NCBI RefSeq assembly: GCF_023721715.1
Contig: NZ_JAMDLG010000007.1
Location: 114,033 to 178,032, forward strand
Length of the DNA stretch: 64,000 nucleotides
Source: Parasegetibacter sp. NRK P23
GTDB taxonomy: Bacteria > Bacteroidota > Bacteroidia > Chitinophagales > Chitinophagaceae
Direction: 5' to 3'
In this document: one piece after another, positions 17,734 to 30,428 of the stretch
Numbering within the stretch: position 1 is the first letter of the stretch
Layout: each line of letters starts with the position of its first letter
Position numbers and translations under genes: made by a program
The notes under the pieces: model-generated
Databases searched by the model: none
Told to the model about the DNA's origin: nothing
What the model saw: only the letters and a program-made list of their open reading frames with translations

Positions 17734-19977
17734 TTATTTCACCACCCGTTGGTAATAAACTTCATCGTTCCACCTGATTTTCAACACATATATACCTTTG
17801 GGCAACCCGGCCAGTTGTGTGAACGCGATTTTTTGTACGCCCGCGGAGAGCAGTTGTTCCTGTTGCCGTACTACCCTGCCTTGTAAATCTGTCAGGAGCA
17901 ATTGCAGTTGACCAGACTTTTGTGTTGCCAGTTCCATTTCAAGCGAGCTGACAAACGGGTTCTGTATGCCCCGGATGATGAAATCGCTGCCATCAGGTTT
18001 GTTCACCATGGTGGTCCTGGAATAGGCTTTCAGGTTGTGATAGGCTATTCGTATCCGATAGTAAGTAGCACCTGTGATGATTTCAGGATCGTTCCACTGA
18101 AAAGCGGTTTGTGTGCCGGCTGCCATCTGTCCGACTTCTCTGAAGTGGCGGTTATTGGTGCTTTTCTCCACCACCAGTATTGTACCGGGCGAAGCGTTCA
18201 GCGCCTGCCAGTGGAGCACTGCTTTTTGTTGGCGCAATTGCGCGGTGAAATGCTTTATTTCAACCGGAAGGATCGTGCAATCCGTTACCTGGAGGGTGAG
18301 GATATTGGTTCCATCCGCAAAGGAACAACTGTTGTTGAGGTTGGTAGCTGAAGTGGCGATGCGCAGCCGGTAGAGATGACCGCTGTCTGCCGTGCCTGCT
18401 ATAAATGGCGGATAATCCACCTGGTAAGTATGGTTGGTCCCATCATTAACCGGGGTTGAGGAGCCTTCTTCACCGGTATTGCTCCAGTTCGCGCCTTCAT
18501 CGGTGCTCCTTTCCCAACGCCAGTAGCGGTAGTTGTCGAAGTAAGAACTTACGATGGCTTTCAGTTCCACGGCCTGGGCGTTTGCGCAAACGCTGGCTAC
18601 GGGAGAGGGGTTAAAGTTGAGTTCCGGCGAGCAGGTCCCGAAAGTGATGTCGTCTATCGCCCAATCATTGCCGCCGCCGCCAGGCGCGTTGTTGCGGATG
18701 GTGAGGGTGAAAGAGGTTTGTCCGGGACTGGTTTTGAAGATGAATCCCTTTTTCACCCAGTTGCCGGAATACGTGATGTTCCCCGTAGAATAATAGGCGG
18801 TGCCGTCAATTTCGAAAGTAAGGTTGGGCAGCACCCCCGCGGGGTCCGGTCCGTTGAAGGAGCCATTGGTTGACCCCCTGCCCACTGAATCGCAGGCGCA
18901 ACGGGAGCATACGTTTTTAAACCAGGCAGAGAATTCATAATAGGTATCGCCGCAAAGTCCGGAAACGGGTTGCTGGAAAGCTTCGCCGTTCGCGTAACTG
19001 GCGTTCACCACCACAAAGTAACCGCCGGTTGTTCCGGGTGCCACAGGTGCGTTCCCCGCCGACTCGGAAGCGGCTGAAGTATGGTCGCCTGTAATGTCCC
19101 AGGCGTTGAATACACGGTTCCCGCCTGAATAAGGCGCCGCGGTATTGGTGGTTCCGCTTGGACTCAGGTTGTTGACGATCGCATATTCCCCATCGTTGGG
19201 ACGATTGATATCCGAGGAGGAAATGTTTTGTTTAGCGTAGCCCGCTACGATGGCCGACGCGGTTCTGTTCTGTACATCTCCGCTTCCGAAAGTGCCGCCA
19301 TTGTCCAGCACGGCGTTCGCGCCAATGGCATTGCTGCACAACCCGATATTGGAAGACAGCGCGATGCTATAGGAACTGAAAATCCTGGAGCGGAAGTCGG
19401 TTCCGGAAGCGCTCATCCTGTAATAAAAGCCTCCGCCGTTTAAACTTATACCTGAACCCAGCGGCAAGGCCGGATTGATCTGTATCCGGTAGGACGCGGA
19501 CATAATACAGGTGGCGTTGTAAAAAGATGGACGGCCATTGTACACGATGGTGCCCCCATTGTCCGGCACATCGGCGGGGTCCGTATTACCGCAACTGCCG
19601 CCCATAACGCCGTTAACGCTACTGCCCATGTTAATGCGGACCGTCTGGGTCGCGCCATCGTACATAGCCGCGTCGTCGTTGGCGGCATCAGAATAACTCC
19701 GGAATACAAGTCCCTCATTGGTGAGGATTTTCAAACTTCCGGCGATATAGGTGGCGTTGGAAGAAATCGTGTCCACGAACCTGAACTGAGAGAGCGTAAG
19801 GTTGTTGCCTACGGCCACAGTGGCGCGTATCTCGAGAATGTCGCCGGGTTCATAAGTTCCGCCTATGGTGCCCTTCGTAATGTTCACGAAGCTTTTCCCG
19901 AATTGCTGGGAGAGGGCATTCATAGGAAGGAGGTACAAACCCAGCATCAAAAGCATGATGGGTAGATTTTTTTTCAT
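17734..19977 (-). CDS. T9SS-secreted protein, paralog 2
   Basis: 747 residues with the same architecture as the protein at 15295-17526: signal peptide MKKNLPIMLLMLGLYLLPMNA, N-terminal beta domain, Cys-rich VCSRCACDSVGRGS, NNAPGGGGNDWAIDDITFG block, and C-terminal type A sorting domain (LPKGIYVLKIRW). Most of the length aligns without gaps; differences concentrate around residues 120-290. The upstream regions of the two genes are also alike, so the duplicated unit included the promoter. Function unknown. Confidence 0.85.
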   Translation of the reverse strand: MKKNLPIMLLMLGLYLLPMNALSQQFGKSFVNITKGTIGGTYEPGDILEIRATVAVGNNLTLSQFRFVDTISSNATYIAGSLKILTNEGLVFRSYSDAANDDAAMYDGATQTVRINMGSSVNGVMGGSCGNTDPADVPDNGGTIVYNGRPSFYNATCIMSASYRIQINPALPLGSGISLNGGGFYYRMSASGTDFRSRIFSSYSIALSSNIGLCSNAIGANAVLDNGGTFGSGDVQNRTASAIVAGYAKQNISSSDINRPNDGEYAIVNNLSPSGTTNTAAPYSGGNRVFNAWDITGDHTSAASESAGNAPVAPGTTGGYFVVVNASYANGEAFQQPVSGLCGDTYYEFSAWFKNVCSRCACDSVGRGSTNGSFNGPDPAGVLPNLTFEIDGTAYYSTGNITYSGNWVKKGFIFKTSPGQTSFTLTIRNNAPGGGGNDWAIDDITFGTCSPELNFNPSPVASVCANAQAVELKAIVSSYFDNYRYWRWERSTDEGANWSNTGEEGSSTPVNDGTNHTYQVDYPPFIAGTADSGHLYRLRIATSATNLNNSCSFADGTNILTLQVTDCTILPVEIKHFTAQLRQQKAVLHWQALNASPGTILVVEKSTNNRHFREVGQMAAGTQTAFQWNDPEIITGATYYRIRIAYHNLKAYSRTTMVNKPDGSDFIIRGIQNPFVSSLEMELATQKSGQLQLLLTDLQGRVVRQQEQLLSAGVQKIAFTQLAGLPKGIYVLKIRWNDEVYYQRVVK

Positions 19978-19999
19978 CGGAATGGATTTTAGGGGTATG

Positions 20000-20122
20000 T
20001 CGTTCCGTCACGAAATTAGAAACAGGATATGGTAACTGAAACGTGTTTCTACTCGGAAGATTGCGTGTTTCTACCTTTCCCGTTGTAACCGATTGATTTA
20101 CCTTAGTATTCTTATAAAAAAA
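20000..20122. repeat. Upstream region shared with paralog 1 (copy 2)
   Basis: Contains the same ordered blocks as 17545-17672 (TTCTACTCG, AAGATTGCGTGTTTCT, TGTAACCGATTGATTT, CCTTAGTATTCTTA), so the promoter region of the minus-strand T9SS paralog was duplicated together with the gene. It also separates it from the divergent gene at 20160. Confidence 0.75.
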
Positions 20123-20159
20123 GCGGAAAAAACCCTAACTTCTATCCAATATCCCCGTT

Positions 20160-21815
20160 ATGCCCACCCGATTTACCCCGATTGGATGCGTGTTATTTGC
20201 ACTGATCATCCCTATTTTGTCCCGTGCGCAGGAGAGTTTTGATATGCGCGTAGTCGCGACCGGCTTCAGTTATCCCTGGGAAATAACCACGGGACCAGAT
20301 AATTTTATCTGGGTTACGGAACGCACCGGGAAAAGAGTGACCAGAGTAGACCCGGCCTCAGGCGTTAAACAAACGCTTATCACCATCAATGAAGTGTACC
20401 AGAGCGCGGGCCAGGACGGTCTGATGGGAATGGCGCTGCATCCCAAATTGCTGAACGATTCTCCTTATGTGTACGTGGCTTACACCTACGACGCGGATGC
20501 CGGCGGCGGCGTGAACCGTAAAACCAAAATCGTTCAGCTTACCTACAACCAGAACCCATCCAGCCCAACACTCAGTTCGTCCGTTACCCTGATAGACAAT
20601 CTTCCCGCCAGTAACGACCATAACTCCGGACGTTTAAGAATCGGCCCTGATTCCAAACTCTATTATACCATCGGAGACATGGGTTATAATCAGTTCGACA
20701 ATAAATGCCAGACCATCCAGGCGCAAACACTGCCATCTCAAACCGATGTAAACAACAACAACCGGTTGAGTTACCAGGGTAAGATCCTCCGGCTGAATTT
20801 TGATGGTTCCATCCCTGTCGATAACCCGGAAATCAACGCCGTTCGTTCCCATATTTATTCTTACGGACACCGGAATGCTCAGGGCATTGTATTCACGCCG
20901 AACAACAAACTCTTCGCTTCGGAACACGGTCCACGGTCGGACGATGAACTCAATGAAATTCTTCCCGGAAGCAATTACGGCTGGCCCCGCGTTGCCGGTT
21001 ACAACGATAACCAGAATTACCAATACGTGATCTGGTCTTCTTCCGGTTCCTGCGCCAGTACGCCATATGGCGAGAGTACCATTCCCCCAGGTGCGACCGT
21101 ACAGGCGGAAAATACATTTTCGAGTGCTTTTGAAACACCTGTGTATACCTTCTTCACCAAACCGGCGGGGTACAGTTTTCCTTCCGATTACATTCAATGG
21201 CCCACCATCGCGCCATCCAGTATTGATGTGTACACGAGGGGATTAGGCGGCATCATCAACTGGGAACATTCTATCCTCGTCCCCAGTCTTAAAAAAGGAA
21301 GAATTTACAGGTTGAAGATGAACAGCGATTATTCCGCGATTTCGGGAGATACCACTTCTTTCGCGTACACACAGAACCGTTATAGAGACATCGCACTTTC
21401 GTCCAACCAGTTGAAAATATATGTGGCCACCGATAACGGAGGACAAACCTCCGGGCCTTCCGGTTCTACCACATCTTCCATGGCCAATCCCGGGGCCATT
21501 CTTGAATTCGAATACGTGGGCATTGTTACGCCGATCCGCGAGAATGGTGACGTGGATCCCGACCGTGTCAATGTTGCAGTAAACATCTATCCGGTGCCCA
21601 CAACGGGAACCGTAACAGTGAGCATCGGAACCAGTCTGCGCCGTCCTTTCCACTACGAACTGGTGGATGTGGCCGGAAGGATGTTGCTTAAAAATGTAAG
21701 CAGCAGGAACAATTTTGAAATTAATCTTCAACCTTTCCCTTCGGGCATGTATTTCCTGCGCATCACCACCGCTACGGGAGAAGTGCTGCCACTTAAAAAG
21801 ATCATCAGGCAGTAA
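20160..21815 (+). CDS. PQQ-type sugar (glucose/sorbosone) dehydrogenase with T9SS sorting domain
   Basis: 551 residues. A signal peptide (MPTRFTPIGCVLFALIIP, ending near RAQ) precedes a beta-propeller of the soluble glucose dehydrogenase type: VVATGFSYPWEITTGPDNFIWVTER, GQDGLMGMALHP, NDHNSGRLRIGPDSKLYYTIGD, and YSYGHRNAQGIVF. The His in NDHNSGRL corresponds to the family's catalytic base region. The last ~75 residues (INIYPVPTTGTVTVSI... FPSGMYFLRI) form a type A sorting domain, so the enzyme is exported by T9SS and displayed or released. Substrate (aldose or sorbosone-like) cannot be fixed from sequence. It may work with the adjacent beta-galactosidase in sugar use. Confidence 0.88.
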   Translation: MPTRFTPIGCVLFALIIPILSRAQESFDMRVVATGFSYPWEITTGPDNFIWVTERTGKRVTRVDPASGVKQTLITINEVYQSAGQDGLMGMALHPKLLNDSPYVYVAYTYDADAGGGVNRKTKIVQLTYNQNPSSPTLSSSVTLIDNLPASNDHNSGRLRIGPDSKLYYTIGDMGYNQFDNKCQTIQAQTLPSQTDVNNNNRLSYQGKILRLNFDGSIPVDNPEINAVRSHIYSYGHRNAQGIVFTPNNKLFASEHGPRSDDELNEILPGSNYGWPRVAGYNDNQNYQYVIWSSSGSCASTPYGESTIPPGATVQAENTFSSAFETPVYTFFTKPAGYSFPSDYIQWPTIAPSSIDVYTRGLGGIINWEHSILVPSLKKGRIYRLKMNSDYSAISGDTTSFAYTQNRYRDIALSSNQLKIYVATDNGGQTSGPSGSTTSSMANPGAILEFEYVGIVTPIRENGDVDPDRVNVAVNIYPVPTTGTVTVSIGTSLRRPFHYELVDVAGRMLLKNVSSRNNFEINLQPFPSGMYFLRITTATGEVLPLKKIIRQ

Positions 21816-21860
21816 AATGCGCAAACGGTTGCCATACGGCCGTGTTGATTTATTGGGTAA

Positions 21861-25028
<3,168 letters not shown>

Positions 25029-25042
25029 AGCGTATAAAAAGG

Positions 25043-25083
25043 AAAGGTGGCAGCAGGAAATATTCCGACTGCCACCTTTTTAT
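25043..25083. terminator. Bidirectional terminator between beta-galactosidase and fumC
   Basis: An 11-bp perfect stem (AAAGGTGGCAG at 25043-25053 with CTGCCACCTTT at 25069-25079) with T on the plus side and T (from the A run) on the minus side. It sits between the converging genes. Confidence 0.85.
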
Positions 25084-25098
25084 TTGAAGTGTAAGTTA

Positions 25099-26496
25099 TT
25101 ACAGTTCTCCTACCATATCCACCGGTATCACCCACGCGTCAAATTCTTCAGGTGTAACATAACCGAGTTTCACGGCCATTTCTTTCAGTGTGGTTCCTTC
25201 CTTATGTGCTTTTTGCGCGATTTCGGCTGCTTTGTAGTAACCGATTTTTGTATTCAGGGAAGTGACGAGCATCAGCGAGTTGTTCACGTGTTTGTCGATA
25301 TTGGCCTGTATGGGTTCGATGCCCACGGCGCACTTATCGTTGAAAGAAACACATCCTTCGCCGATGAGTCGGGCGCTGTGCAGGAAGTTATAGATCATCA
25401 TGGGTTTGAACACGTTCAGTTCAAAGTGGCCGGTGGCGCCGCCCACGTTAATGGCCACGTCGTTTCCGATCACCTGTGCGGCAATCATGGTGAGCGCTTC
25501 GCATTGGGTGGGATTCACTTTTCCGGGCATGATGGAGGAGCCGGGTTCATTGTCGGGGATGAACAATTCGCCAATGCCGGAGCGCGGTCCGGAGGACAGC
25601 ATACGGATATCATTGGCGATCTTCATCAGGCTCACGGCAACGGTTTTTAACGCGCCATGTGCTTCAACGATGGCATCATGCGCGGCAAGCGCTTCGAACT
25701 TGTTCTCCGCGGTTACAAAGGGCAATCCGGTTAGGTTGGCGATATGACGCGCCACGTTCTCTGAATAACCTTTGGGTGTATTGATGCCTGTTCCCACGGC
25801 GGTTCCGCCGAGTGCCAGTTCAGAAAGGTGCGCCAGCGTATTGCGGATGGCTTTCAGTCCGTGGTTGAGTTGAGATACATAACCGCTGAACTCCTGTCCT
25901 ACGGTCAATGGCGTGGCATCCATGAAATGGGTTCTGCCGATTTTCACCACCTTCATGTAGGCTTTACTTTTTTCTGCCAGTGTGTCGCGGAGTTTTTCGA
26001 TACCGGGGATGGTTACTTCGATCAGTGTTTTGTAAGCCGCGATGTGCATCGCGGTAGGGAAAGTATCGTTGGACGACTGTGATTTGTTCACGTCATCATT
26101 GGGGTGCAGGAACTTTTCTTTATCGGTAAGGGAGCCACCTTTCAGTACATGTCCGCGGTAGGCAACCACTTCATTCACATTCATATTGCTTTGGGTACCG
26201 GAACCGGTTTGCCAAACCACCAGGGGGAAATAGTCGTCCAGTTTTCCTTCAAGGATTTCGTCGCAAACCTGTCCGATCAGTTGTGCTTTTTCTTCAGGGA
26301 GAACGCCGGCTTCAAAATTGGTAATAGCAGCTGCTTTTTTCAGGTAGGCGAAGGCTTTGATGATCTCCTTCGGCATACGGTTGATATCCTGCGCAATGCG
26401 GAAGTTATCGATAGAACGCTGGGTTTGCGCGCCGAAATAAGCTTGGGCTGGTACTTTCACTTCGCCCATAGTGTCTTTTTCTATTCTGTATTCCAT
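25099..26496 (-). CDS. fumC: Class II fumarate hydratase
   Basis: 465 residues with the aspartase/fumarase signature [16 protein letters not shown] (about 317), the [13 protein letters not shown] substrate block and [22 protein letters not shown] with the catalytic His. The usual class II length and start [17 protein letters not shown] fit FumC. It interconverts fumarate and malate in the TCA cycle in the cytoplasm. Aspartase was considered, but [20 protein letters not shown] is fumarase-like. Confidence 0.95.
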   Translation of the reverse strand: MEYRIEKDTMGEVKVPAQAYFGAQTQRSIDNFRIAQDINRMPKEIIKAFAYLKKAAAITNFEAGVLPEEKAQLIGQVCDEILEGKLDDYFPLVVWQTGSGTQSNMNVNEVVAYRGHVLKGGSLTDKEKFLHPNDDVNKSQSSNDTFPTAMHIAAYKTLIEVTIPGIEKLRDTLAEKSKAYMKVVKIGRTHFMDATPLTVGQEFSGYVSQLNHGLKAIRNTLAHLSELALGGTAVGTGINTPKGYSENVARHIANLTGLPFVTAENKFEALAAHDAIVEAHGALKTVAVSLMKIANDIRMLSSGPRSGIGELFIPDNEPGSSIMPGKVNPTQCEALTMIAAQVIGNDVAINVGGATGHFELNVFKPMMIYNFLHSARLIGEGCVSFNDKCAVGIEPIQANIDKHVNNSLMLVTSLNTKIGYYKAAEIAQKAHKEGTTLKEMAVKLGYVTPEEFDAWVIPVDMVGEL

Positions 26497-26630
26497 TTTT
26501 GGTAGATTTTCGGGGCAAAGGTAGGGGTTTTCGGGTGGGAATTTGTTTCACGCGATTGCTTCGTACCTCGCAGGAGCAATGAGGCAAAGCGTTGGTGGGT
26601 GGGAAGGTTTCTATAAGGAGGAGGAAGATG

Positions 26631-26657
26631 CTCGCAACGGCGCTACGACGCAACGTT
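26631..26657. repeat. REP-like repeat, left arm
   Basis: Starts CTCGCAACGGCGC and ends CGCAACGTT; it is the exact reverse complement of 26856-26882. A third near-identical copy is at 49420-49446, and variants lie at 40588-40612 and 40705-40729. Confidence 0.85.
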
Positions 26658-26806
26658 TGGCGTTTTATTTGGGATATCTGTTAACCTGAATTTTGGCTGA
26701 TGTGTTTGCGGTATAGAAAAAGAAGAAAGAGAGGTTTTCAAAAATTAAATGAAGCCTCTGAGAATAGCATAAACGAAAATTGCCTCCATCAGGGACCCGA
26801 ATAAAA

Positions 26807-26838
26807 AGAGGGTGTATCGTTCTTTTGATACACCCTCT
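26807..26838 (-). terminator. Rho-independent terminator of the isc operon
   Basis: A 12-bp perfect stem (AGAGGGTGTATC at 26807-26818 with GATACACCCTCT at 26827-26838, loop 8 nt). On the minus strand it is followed by TTTTTATTC. It lies about 50 bp downstream of iscA. Confidence 0.88.
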
Positions 26839-26855
26839 CTGCTATTACTTAATGC

Positions 26856-26882
26856 AACGTTGCGTCGTAGCGCCGTTGCGAG
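26856..26882. repeat. REP-like repeat, right arm
   Basis: Begins AACGTTGCGTCGTAG and ends GCGAG; exact inverted copy of 26631-26657, placed 3 bp from the iscA stop codon. Confidence 0.85.
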
Positions 26883-26885
26883 AAA

Positions 26886-27218
26886 CTACACCGCGAAACT
26901 CTCTCCGCACCCGCAACTCCTGCTCGCATTCGGATTACTGAAATAGAAACCCTTTCCGTTCAACCCGTCGGAGAAATCAAGTGTGGTATTGACGAGGTAC
27001 AGAAAACTCTTCAAATCCGTTACCACTTTTACGCCATTGTCTTCAAATACCTGGTCCATGGGTTTTTGTTCGTTGTCGAAGTCCAGTTTATAGCTGAGAC
27101 CTGAGCATCCGCCACCCACCACCGATACACGGAGGAAATAATCGCCTGATCCTTCGATGGCAGCATCCTGCATCAGCTTACCCACTTTGTCCTTGGCCTT
27201 ATCACTCACGTAGATCAT
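26886..27218 (-). CDS. HesB/IscA-family iron-sulfur cluster assembly protein
   Basis: 110 residues with the three conserved cysteines of A-type carriers: VGGGCSGLSYKLDF and the C-terminal SRSCGCGESF. A-type proteins receive Fe-S clusters from IscU and pass them to apo-enzymes. It is 14 bp downstream of iscU in the order iscS-iscU-iscA, ending at a strong terminator. Whether it is IscA or ErpA cannot be decided from sequence; context favours an IscA role. Confidence 0.92.
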   Translation of the reverse strand: MIYVSDKAKDKVGKLMQDAAIEGSGDYFLRVSVVGGGCSGLSYKLDFDNEQKPMDQVFEDNGVKVVTDLKSFLYLVNTTLDFSDGLNGKGFYFSNPNASRSCGCGESFAV

Positions 27219-27232
27219 CGTACGAAATTTAA

Positions 27233-27652
27233 TTAGTGAACACCTTTCTCTTCGAACACCAGTTCTTCCAGACCGTTCTTCACGCGGTAGTCGTTGATGG
27301 CGGCTTTGATGGCGTCTTCAGCGAGTACGGAGCAGTGAATTTTCACGGGTGGAAGGTTCAGTTCTTCCACGATCTCCATGTTGTCGATGCTGAGGGCCTG
27401 GTCCACTGTTTTTCCTTTCAGCCATTCGGTGGCGAGAGAAGAAGAGGCGATAGCGGAACCGCATCCGAAGGTTTTGAATTTTGCGTCTTTGATTACGCCG
27501 GTAGCGTCGTCCACTTCAATCTGCAGGCGCATTACGTCGCCACATTCGGGAGCGCCTACCAGTCCGGTGCCTACGTTTTTCTGTGCTTTATCCAGGGTAC
27601 CCACGTTTTTGGGGTTGTTATAGTGGTCGATCACTTTTTCAGAGTATGCCAT
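27233..27652 (-). CDS. iscU: Fe-S cluster assembly scaffold IscU
   Basis: The ATG at 27652 (MAYSEKVIDHYNNPKNVG) is chosen over an upstream in-frame start, since the IscU family begins exactly here and the extra codons would overlap a hairpin. 139 residues with the three cluster-binding cysteines in PECGDVMRLQI, TFGCGSAIASSS and PPVKIHCSVLAEDA, plus the IscU Asp in ECGD. It builds [2Fe-2S] clusters from sulfur delivered by the cysteine desulfurase encoded just upstream. Confidence 0.95.
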   Translation of the reverse strand: MAYSEKVIDHYNNPKNVGTLDKAQKNVGTGLVGAPECGDVMRLQIEVDDATGVIKDAKFKTFGCGSAIASSSLATEWLKGKTVDQALSIDNMEIVEELNLPPVKIHCSVLAEDAIKAAINDYRVKNGLEELVFEEKGVH

Positions 27653-27665
27653 GATATTTTGTTTT

Positions 27666-27728
27666 AATAGTGAATGTTGAGCTCCGAACGATGTTTGCGA
27701 ATAATTCAACATCCATCATTCAAAATTA
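27666..27728. repeat. Hairpin of the ATTCAACATCC family between iscS and iscU
   Basis: AGTGAATGTTGA on the left pairs imperfectly with TTCAACATCCATCATT on the right, within the 76-bp iscS-iscU gap. It resembles the hairpins at 860-922 and 47491-47542. It could attenuate or process the isc mRNA; the function is inferred. Confidence 0.5.
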
Positions 27729-28946
27729 TTAATGGTGCTGCCATGCTACCGATTCCATATCAATGCCTTCCTTGAACATTTCCCATAGCGGGCTCATTTC
27801 ACGGAGTTTGTTCACGGTATCAGTAACGGCTTTTATCGTATAATCTACTTGTTCTTCTGTTGTAAAACGGCCCAGGCCGAAACGGAGGGAAGAGTGCGCG
27901 AGGTCGTCGCCCAGTCCCAGCGCTTTCAGTACATAAGATGGTTCCAGTGAAGCGGAAGTACAGGCGGAACCTGAACTCAGCGCGATATTCTTGTTGAAAC
28001 CCATCATCAATCCCTCACCTTCCACGTATTTGAAGGAAATGTTGGAAACGTGTGGCAGACGGTGTTCTTTGCTGCCGTTTACATAAGACTCCTCGATTTG
28101 GGTAAGCGCGTTTTCCAATTTGTCGCGCAATGCGCTGATGCGTTTGGTATCGGCTTCCATTTCGTTCATGCAAAGTTCGCAGGCCTTACCCAGACCAACA
28201 ATCCCGGGTACATTCAGCGTGCCGCTGCGCATGCCTCTTTCGTGGCCGCCACCGTCCATCTGCGCGGTTACTTTCACGCGGGGATTCTTACGACGAACAT
28301 ACAGTGCGCCAACACCTTTGGGACCGTACATTTTATGTGCGGAGAACGCCATCAGGTCAATGCCATCCTTGTTCACGTCTACCGGAACTTTACCTACTGC
28401 CTGTGTGGCATCCGTAAAGAAAAGCACGCCGTTCTTACGGGCAAGTGCACTAATCTCTTTTACAGGCTGAATCACACCCACCTCATTATTCGCGTACATG
28501 ATGGCGATGAGGATGGTAGTTGGTTTGATGGCGGCTTCCAGTTCCTTCAGATCTATCAGCCCTTCAGGATTTACAGGAAGATAAGTTACTTCTCCACCCT
28601 GTTTTTCAATATGCTTGCAGGTATCCAGCACGGCTTTGTGCTCGGTAACGCAGGTAATGATGTGGTTTCCTTTGCTGGCGTACATTTCGTATACACCCTT
28701 TATGGCCAGGTTGTCACCTTCGGTGGCACCGGAAGTAAAAATGATCTCTTTGGGATCGGCGCCAATCAGTTTCGCCACCTGCTCCCTGGCATAATCCACG
28801 CCCTCTTCAGCGCTCCAGCCAAAAGAGTGGTTCCTGCTGGCCGCGTTCCCGAAATGATCGGTGAAATAAGGCAACATGGCTTCCACTACCCTCGGATCAC
28901 ACGGCGTTGTGGCATTATTATCGAGATAGATCGGAAATTTGAGCAT
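27729..28946 (-). CDS. iscS: Cysteine desulfurase
   Basis: 405 residues, class V aminotransferase fold. [12 protein letters not shown] marks the N-terminus, [18 protein letters not shown] holds the PLP lysine (about 205), and [22 protein letters not shown] holds the active-site cysteine loop of group I (IscS/NifS) enzymes. It takes sulfur from cysteine for Fe-S cluster and thio-cofactor synthesis. It is first in an iscS-iscU-iscA operon; no iscR regulator, hscAB or fdx gene follows, so chaperones must be encoded elsewhere. Confidence 0.95.
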   Translation of the reverse strand: MLKFPIYLDNNATTPCDPRVVEAMLPYFTDHFGNAASRNHSFGWSAEEGVDYAREQVAKLIGADPKEIIFTSGATEGDNLAIKGVYEMYASKGNHIITCVTEHKAVLDTCKHIEKQGGEVTYLPVNPEGLIDLKELEAAIKPTTILIAIMYANNEVGVIQPVKEISALARKNGVLFFTDATQAVGKVPVDVNKDGIDLMAFSAHKMYGPKGVGALYVRRKNPRVKVTAQMDGGGHERGMRSGTLNVPGIVGLGKACELCMNEMEADTKRISALRDKLENALTQIEESYVNGSKEHRLPHVSNISFKYVEGEGLMMGFNKNIALSSGSACTSASLEPSYVLKALGLGDDLAHSSLRFGLGRFTTEEQVDYTIKAVTDTVNKLREMSPLWEMFKEGIDMESVAWQHH

Positions 28947-29089
28947 TGTCTTGTTTATATTTGATTATACAATACAAAAATACTGCAAAGGGTTGGAGTT
29001 TCCGTTTCTTATGTCATAATTTCTGGTTATTCCGGCATAGATAAAAGCAATGGTGCCAAATCCGCTGCAGGATTGAAAAACAAGGTATA

Positions 29090-29494
29090 ATGAAAGGAAT
29101 TGAACACATCGGCATAGCGGTGAAGAACCTTGAAATAGCCATTCCCTTGTATGAGAAACTACTGAACACAGGCTGTTATAAAACGGAGGAGGTGGTTTCC
29201 GAGCAGGTAAGAACGGCTTTTTTCCAGACCGGTCCTTCCAAAGTTGAGTTGCTGGGTTCCTTAACGAAAGATGGCGTCATCAACCGGTTCATCGAAAAGA
29301 ACGGGGAGGGGATACACCATATCGCATTCGAGGTGGACGATATTTATGCTGAAATGGAACGACTTAAAAATGAAGGTTTTACACTTATTAATCCCGAACC
29401 CAAACGCGGGGCCGACAATAAACTGATCTGTTTTGTACACCCCAAAACAACGGGTGGTGTGCTGGTGGAATTGTGCCAGGAGATCAGGGGTTAA
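29090..29494 (+). CDS. mce: Methylmalonyl-CoA epimerase
   Basis: 134 residues of the vicinal oxygen chelate fold: IEHIGIAVKNLEIAIPLYEKLL gives the first metal His, GIHHIAFEVDDI the second region and TGGVLVELCQ the C-terminal Glu. This matches methylmalonyl-CoA epimerase rather than glyoxalase I, which has a different C-terminal pattern. It racemises (2S)- to (2R)-methylmalonyl-CoA for propionate metabolism. A single gene unit with its own terminator at 29499-29524. A B12-binding protein, possibly part of the same route, lies at 49591. Confidence 0.92.
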   Translation: MKGIEHIGIAVKNLEIAIPLYEKLLNTGCYKTEEVVSEQVRTAFFQTGPSKVELLGSLTKDGVINRFIEKNGEGIHHIAFEVDDIYAEMERLKNEGFTLINPEPKRGADNKLICFVHPKTTGGVLVELCQEIRG

Positions 29495-29498
29495 AAGT

Positions 29499-29524
29499 AA
29501 GCCCGGTATGGAGATACCGGGCTT
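29499..29524 (+). terminator. Hairpin terminator of mce
   Basis: An 11-bp perfect stem (AAGCCCGGTAT with ATACCGGGCTT, 4-nt loop) 5 bp after the stop codon; the following T run is weak. Confidence 0.65.
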
Positions 29525-29690
29525 GATTCCTAACCTTTGTAAAATATTATTTCGAACGATCGATAAAAAAAACCTTAGCTATTTTACGTAGTTATACCGA
29601 AGATAATAAGTGTTTTTATTTAAACATATTAAAATTATTAAATTGGGGATAAATACCTGAAGCCGGTAGGTCGTGCGGGAGAAATGTGGA

Positions 29691-30428
29691 TTACTCTTCC
29701 TCGGGTTTGGAGAGACCGAGTTTTTCAACGGCGATCTGGGCCGCGATCTGGCTGGCGTCTTTCTTATTGTAGGCTTTGCCTTCGGCCAGCAGTTTTCCAT
29801 CCACTACGGCGCCGATGGTAAAAAGGCGGCGACCGTTCTCAAATTTTTCACTGAGGGTTTCAAATTCGAGGTTGTGTCCGTTTTTGTTTGCCCAGCCGTA
29901 CAACTTGTTTTTGTGGTTGATCTCGAGGGTTTCGAGGTCGTCCATAAAAAAGTGGGGGATGATGATGCGTTCCAGCACCCATATCCTGGTTTTGTTGTAG
30001 CCCTTATCGAGGTAAACCGCGCCCACAACGGCTTCCAGCGTATTGCCGAAAATCTGGCTGATCTTTAGAGAGTTATCCAGCTTATTGAAGGCGGTGATCT
30101 TTTTCAACCCCATTTTCACGGCAATTTCGTTGAGCTGCTGGCGGTTCACCATTTTGCTCCGCATTTCCGTGAGGAAACCTTCTTCTTTATAGGGATATTT
30201 TTTGAAAAGATAATCGGCGATGATGGCGCTGAGAATCGCGTCGCCCAGGTATTCAAGGCGTTCGTTGTTCTGATCGGCGTTGTCGCGAACGGAGCGGTGG
30301 GTCAGCGCTGTCTTATAAAGGGAGAGTTTTCCAGGGGTGAACCCGATAACATTCTTTAATTGCGCCTTAAAACCAGTTTCCCCGGTCGATTTCCTGAAGA
30401 GTCTGTCGAATAATTCCACAGTGGTCAA
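29691..30428 (-). CDS. rnc: Ribonuclease III
   Basis: 245 residues. The RNase III signature NERLEYLGDAILSAIIADYLF (about 55) gives the metal-binding Glu/Asp, EAVVGAVYLDKG the second acidic site, and a dsRNA-binding domain follows (about 170-238, NKLYGWANKNGHNLEFE... KKDASQIAAQIAVEKL). It processes rRNA and structured mRNA. The start is TTG at 30428, overlapping the fabF stop as TTGA; a GTG three codons later (30419) is the alternative. Translational coupling with fabF is likely, in the order acpP-fabF-rnc. Confidence 0.95.
   Translation of the reverse strand: MTTVELFDRLFRKSTGETGFKAQLKNVIGFTPGKLSLYKTALTHRSVRDNADQNNERLEYLGDAILSAIIADYLFKKYPYKEEGFLTEMRSKMVNRQQLNEIAVKMGLKKITAFNKLDNSLKISQIFGNTLEAVVGAVYLDKGYNKTRIWVLERIIIPHFFMDDLETLEINHKNKLYGWANKNGHNLEFETLSEKFENGRRLFTIGAVVDGKLLAEGKAYNKKDASQIAAQIAVEKLGLSKPEEE

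Larger units (their letters stand above)
26497..26885. other. Intergenic region with REP-like inverted repeat and isc terminator
   Basis: 389 bp without a gene. It holds a 27-bp perfect inverted repeat pair (26631-26657 and 26856-26882) and a strong terminator between them. The rest is AT-rich and shows no coding potential that I trust. Confidence 0.7.
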
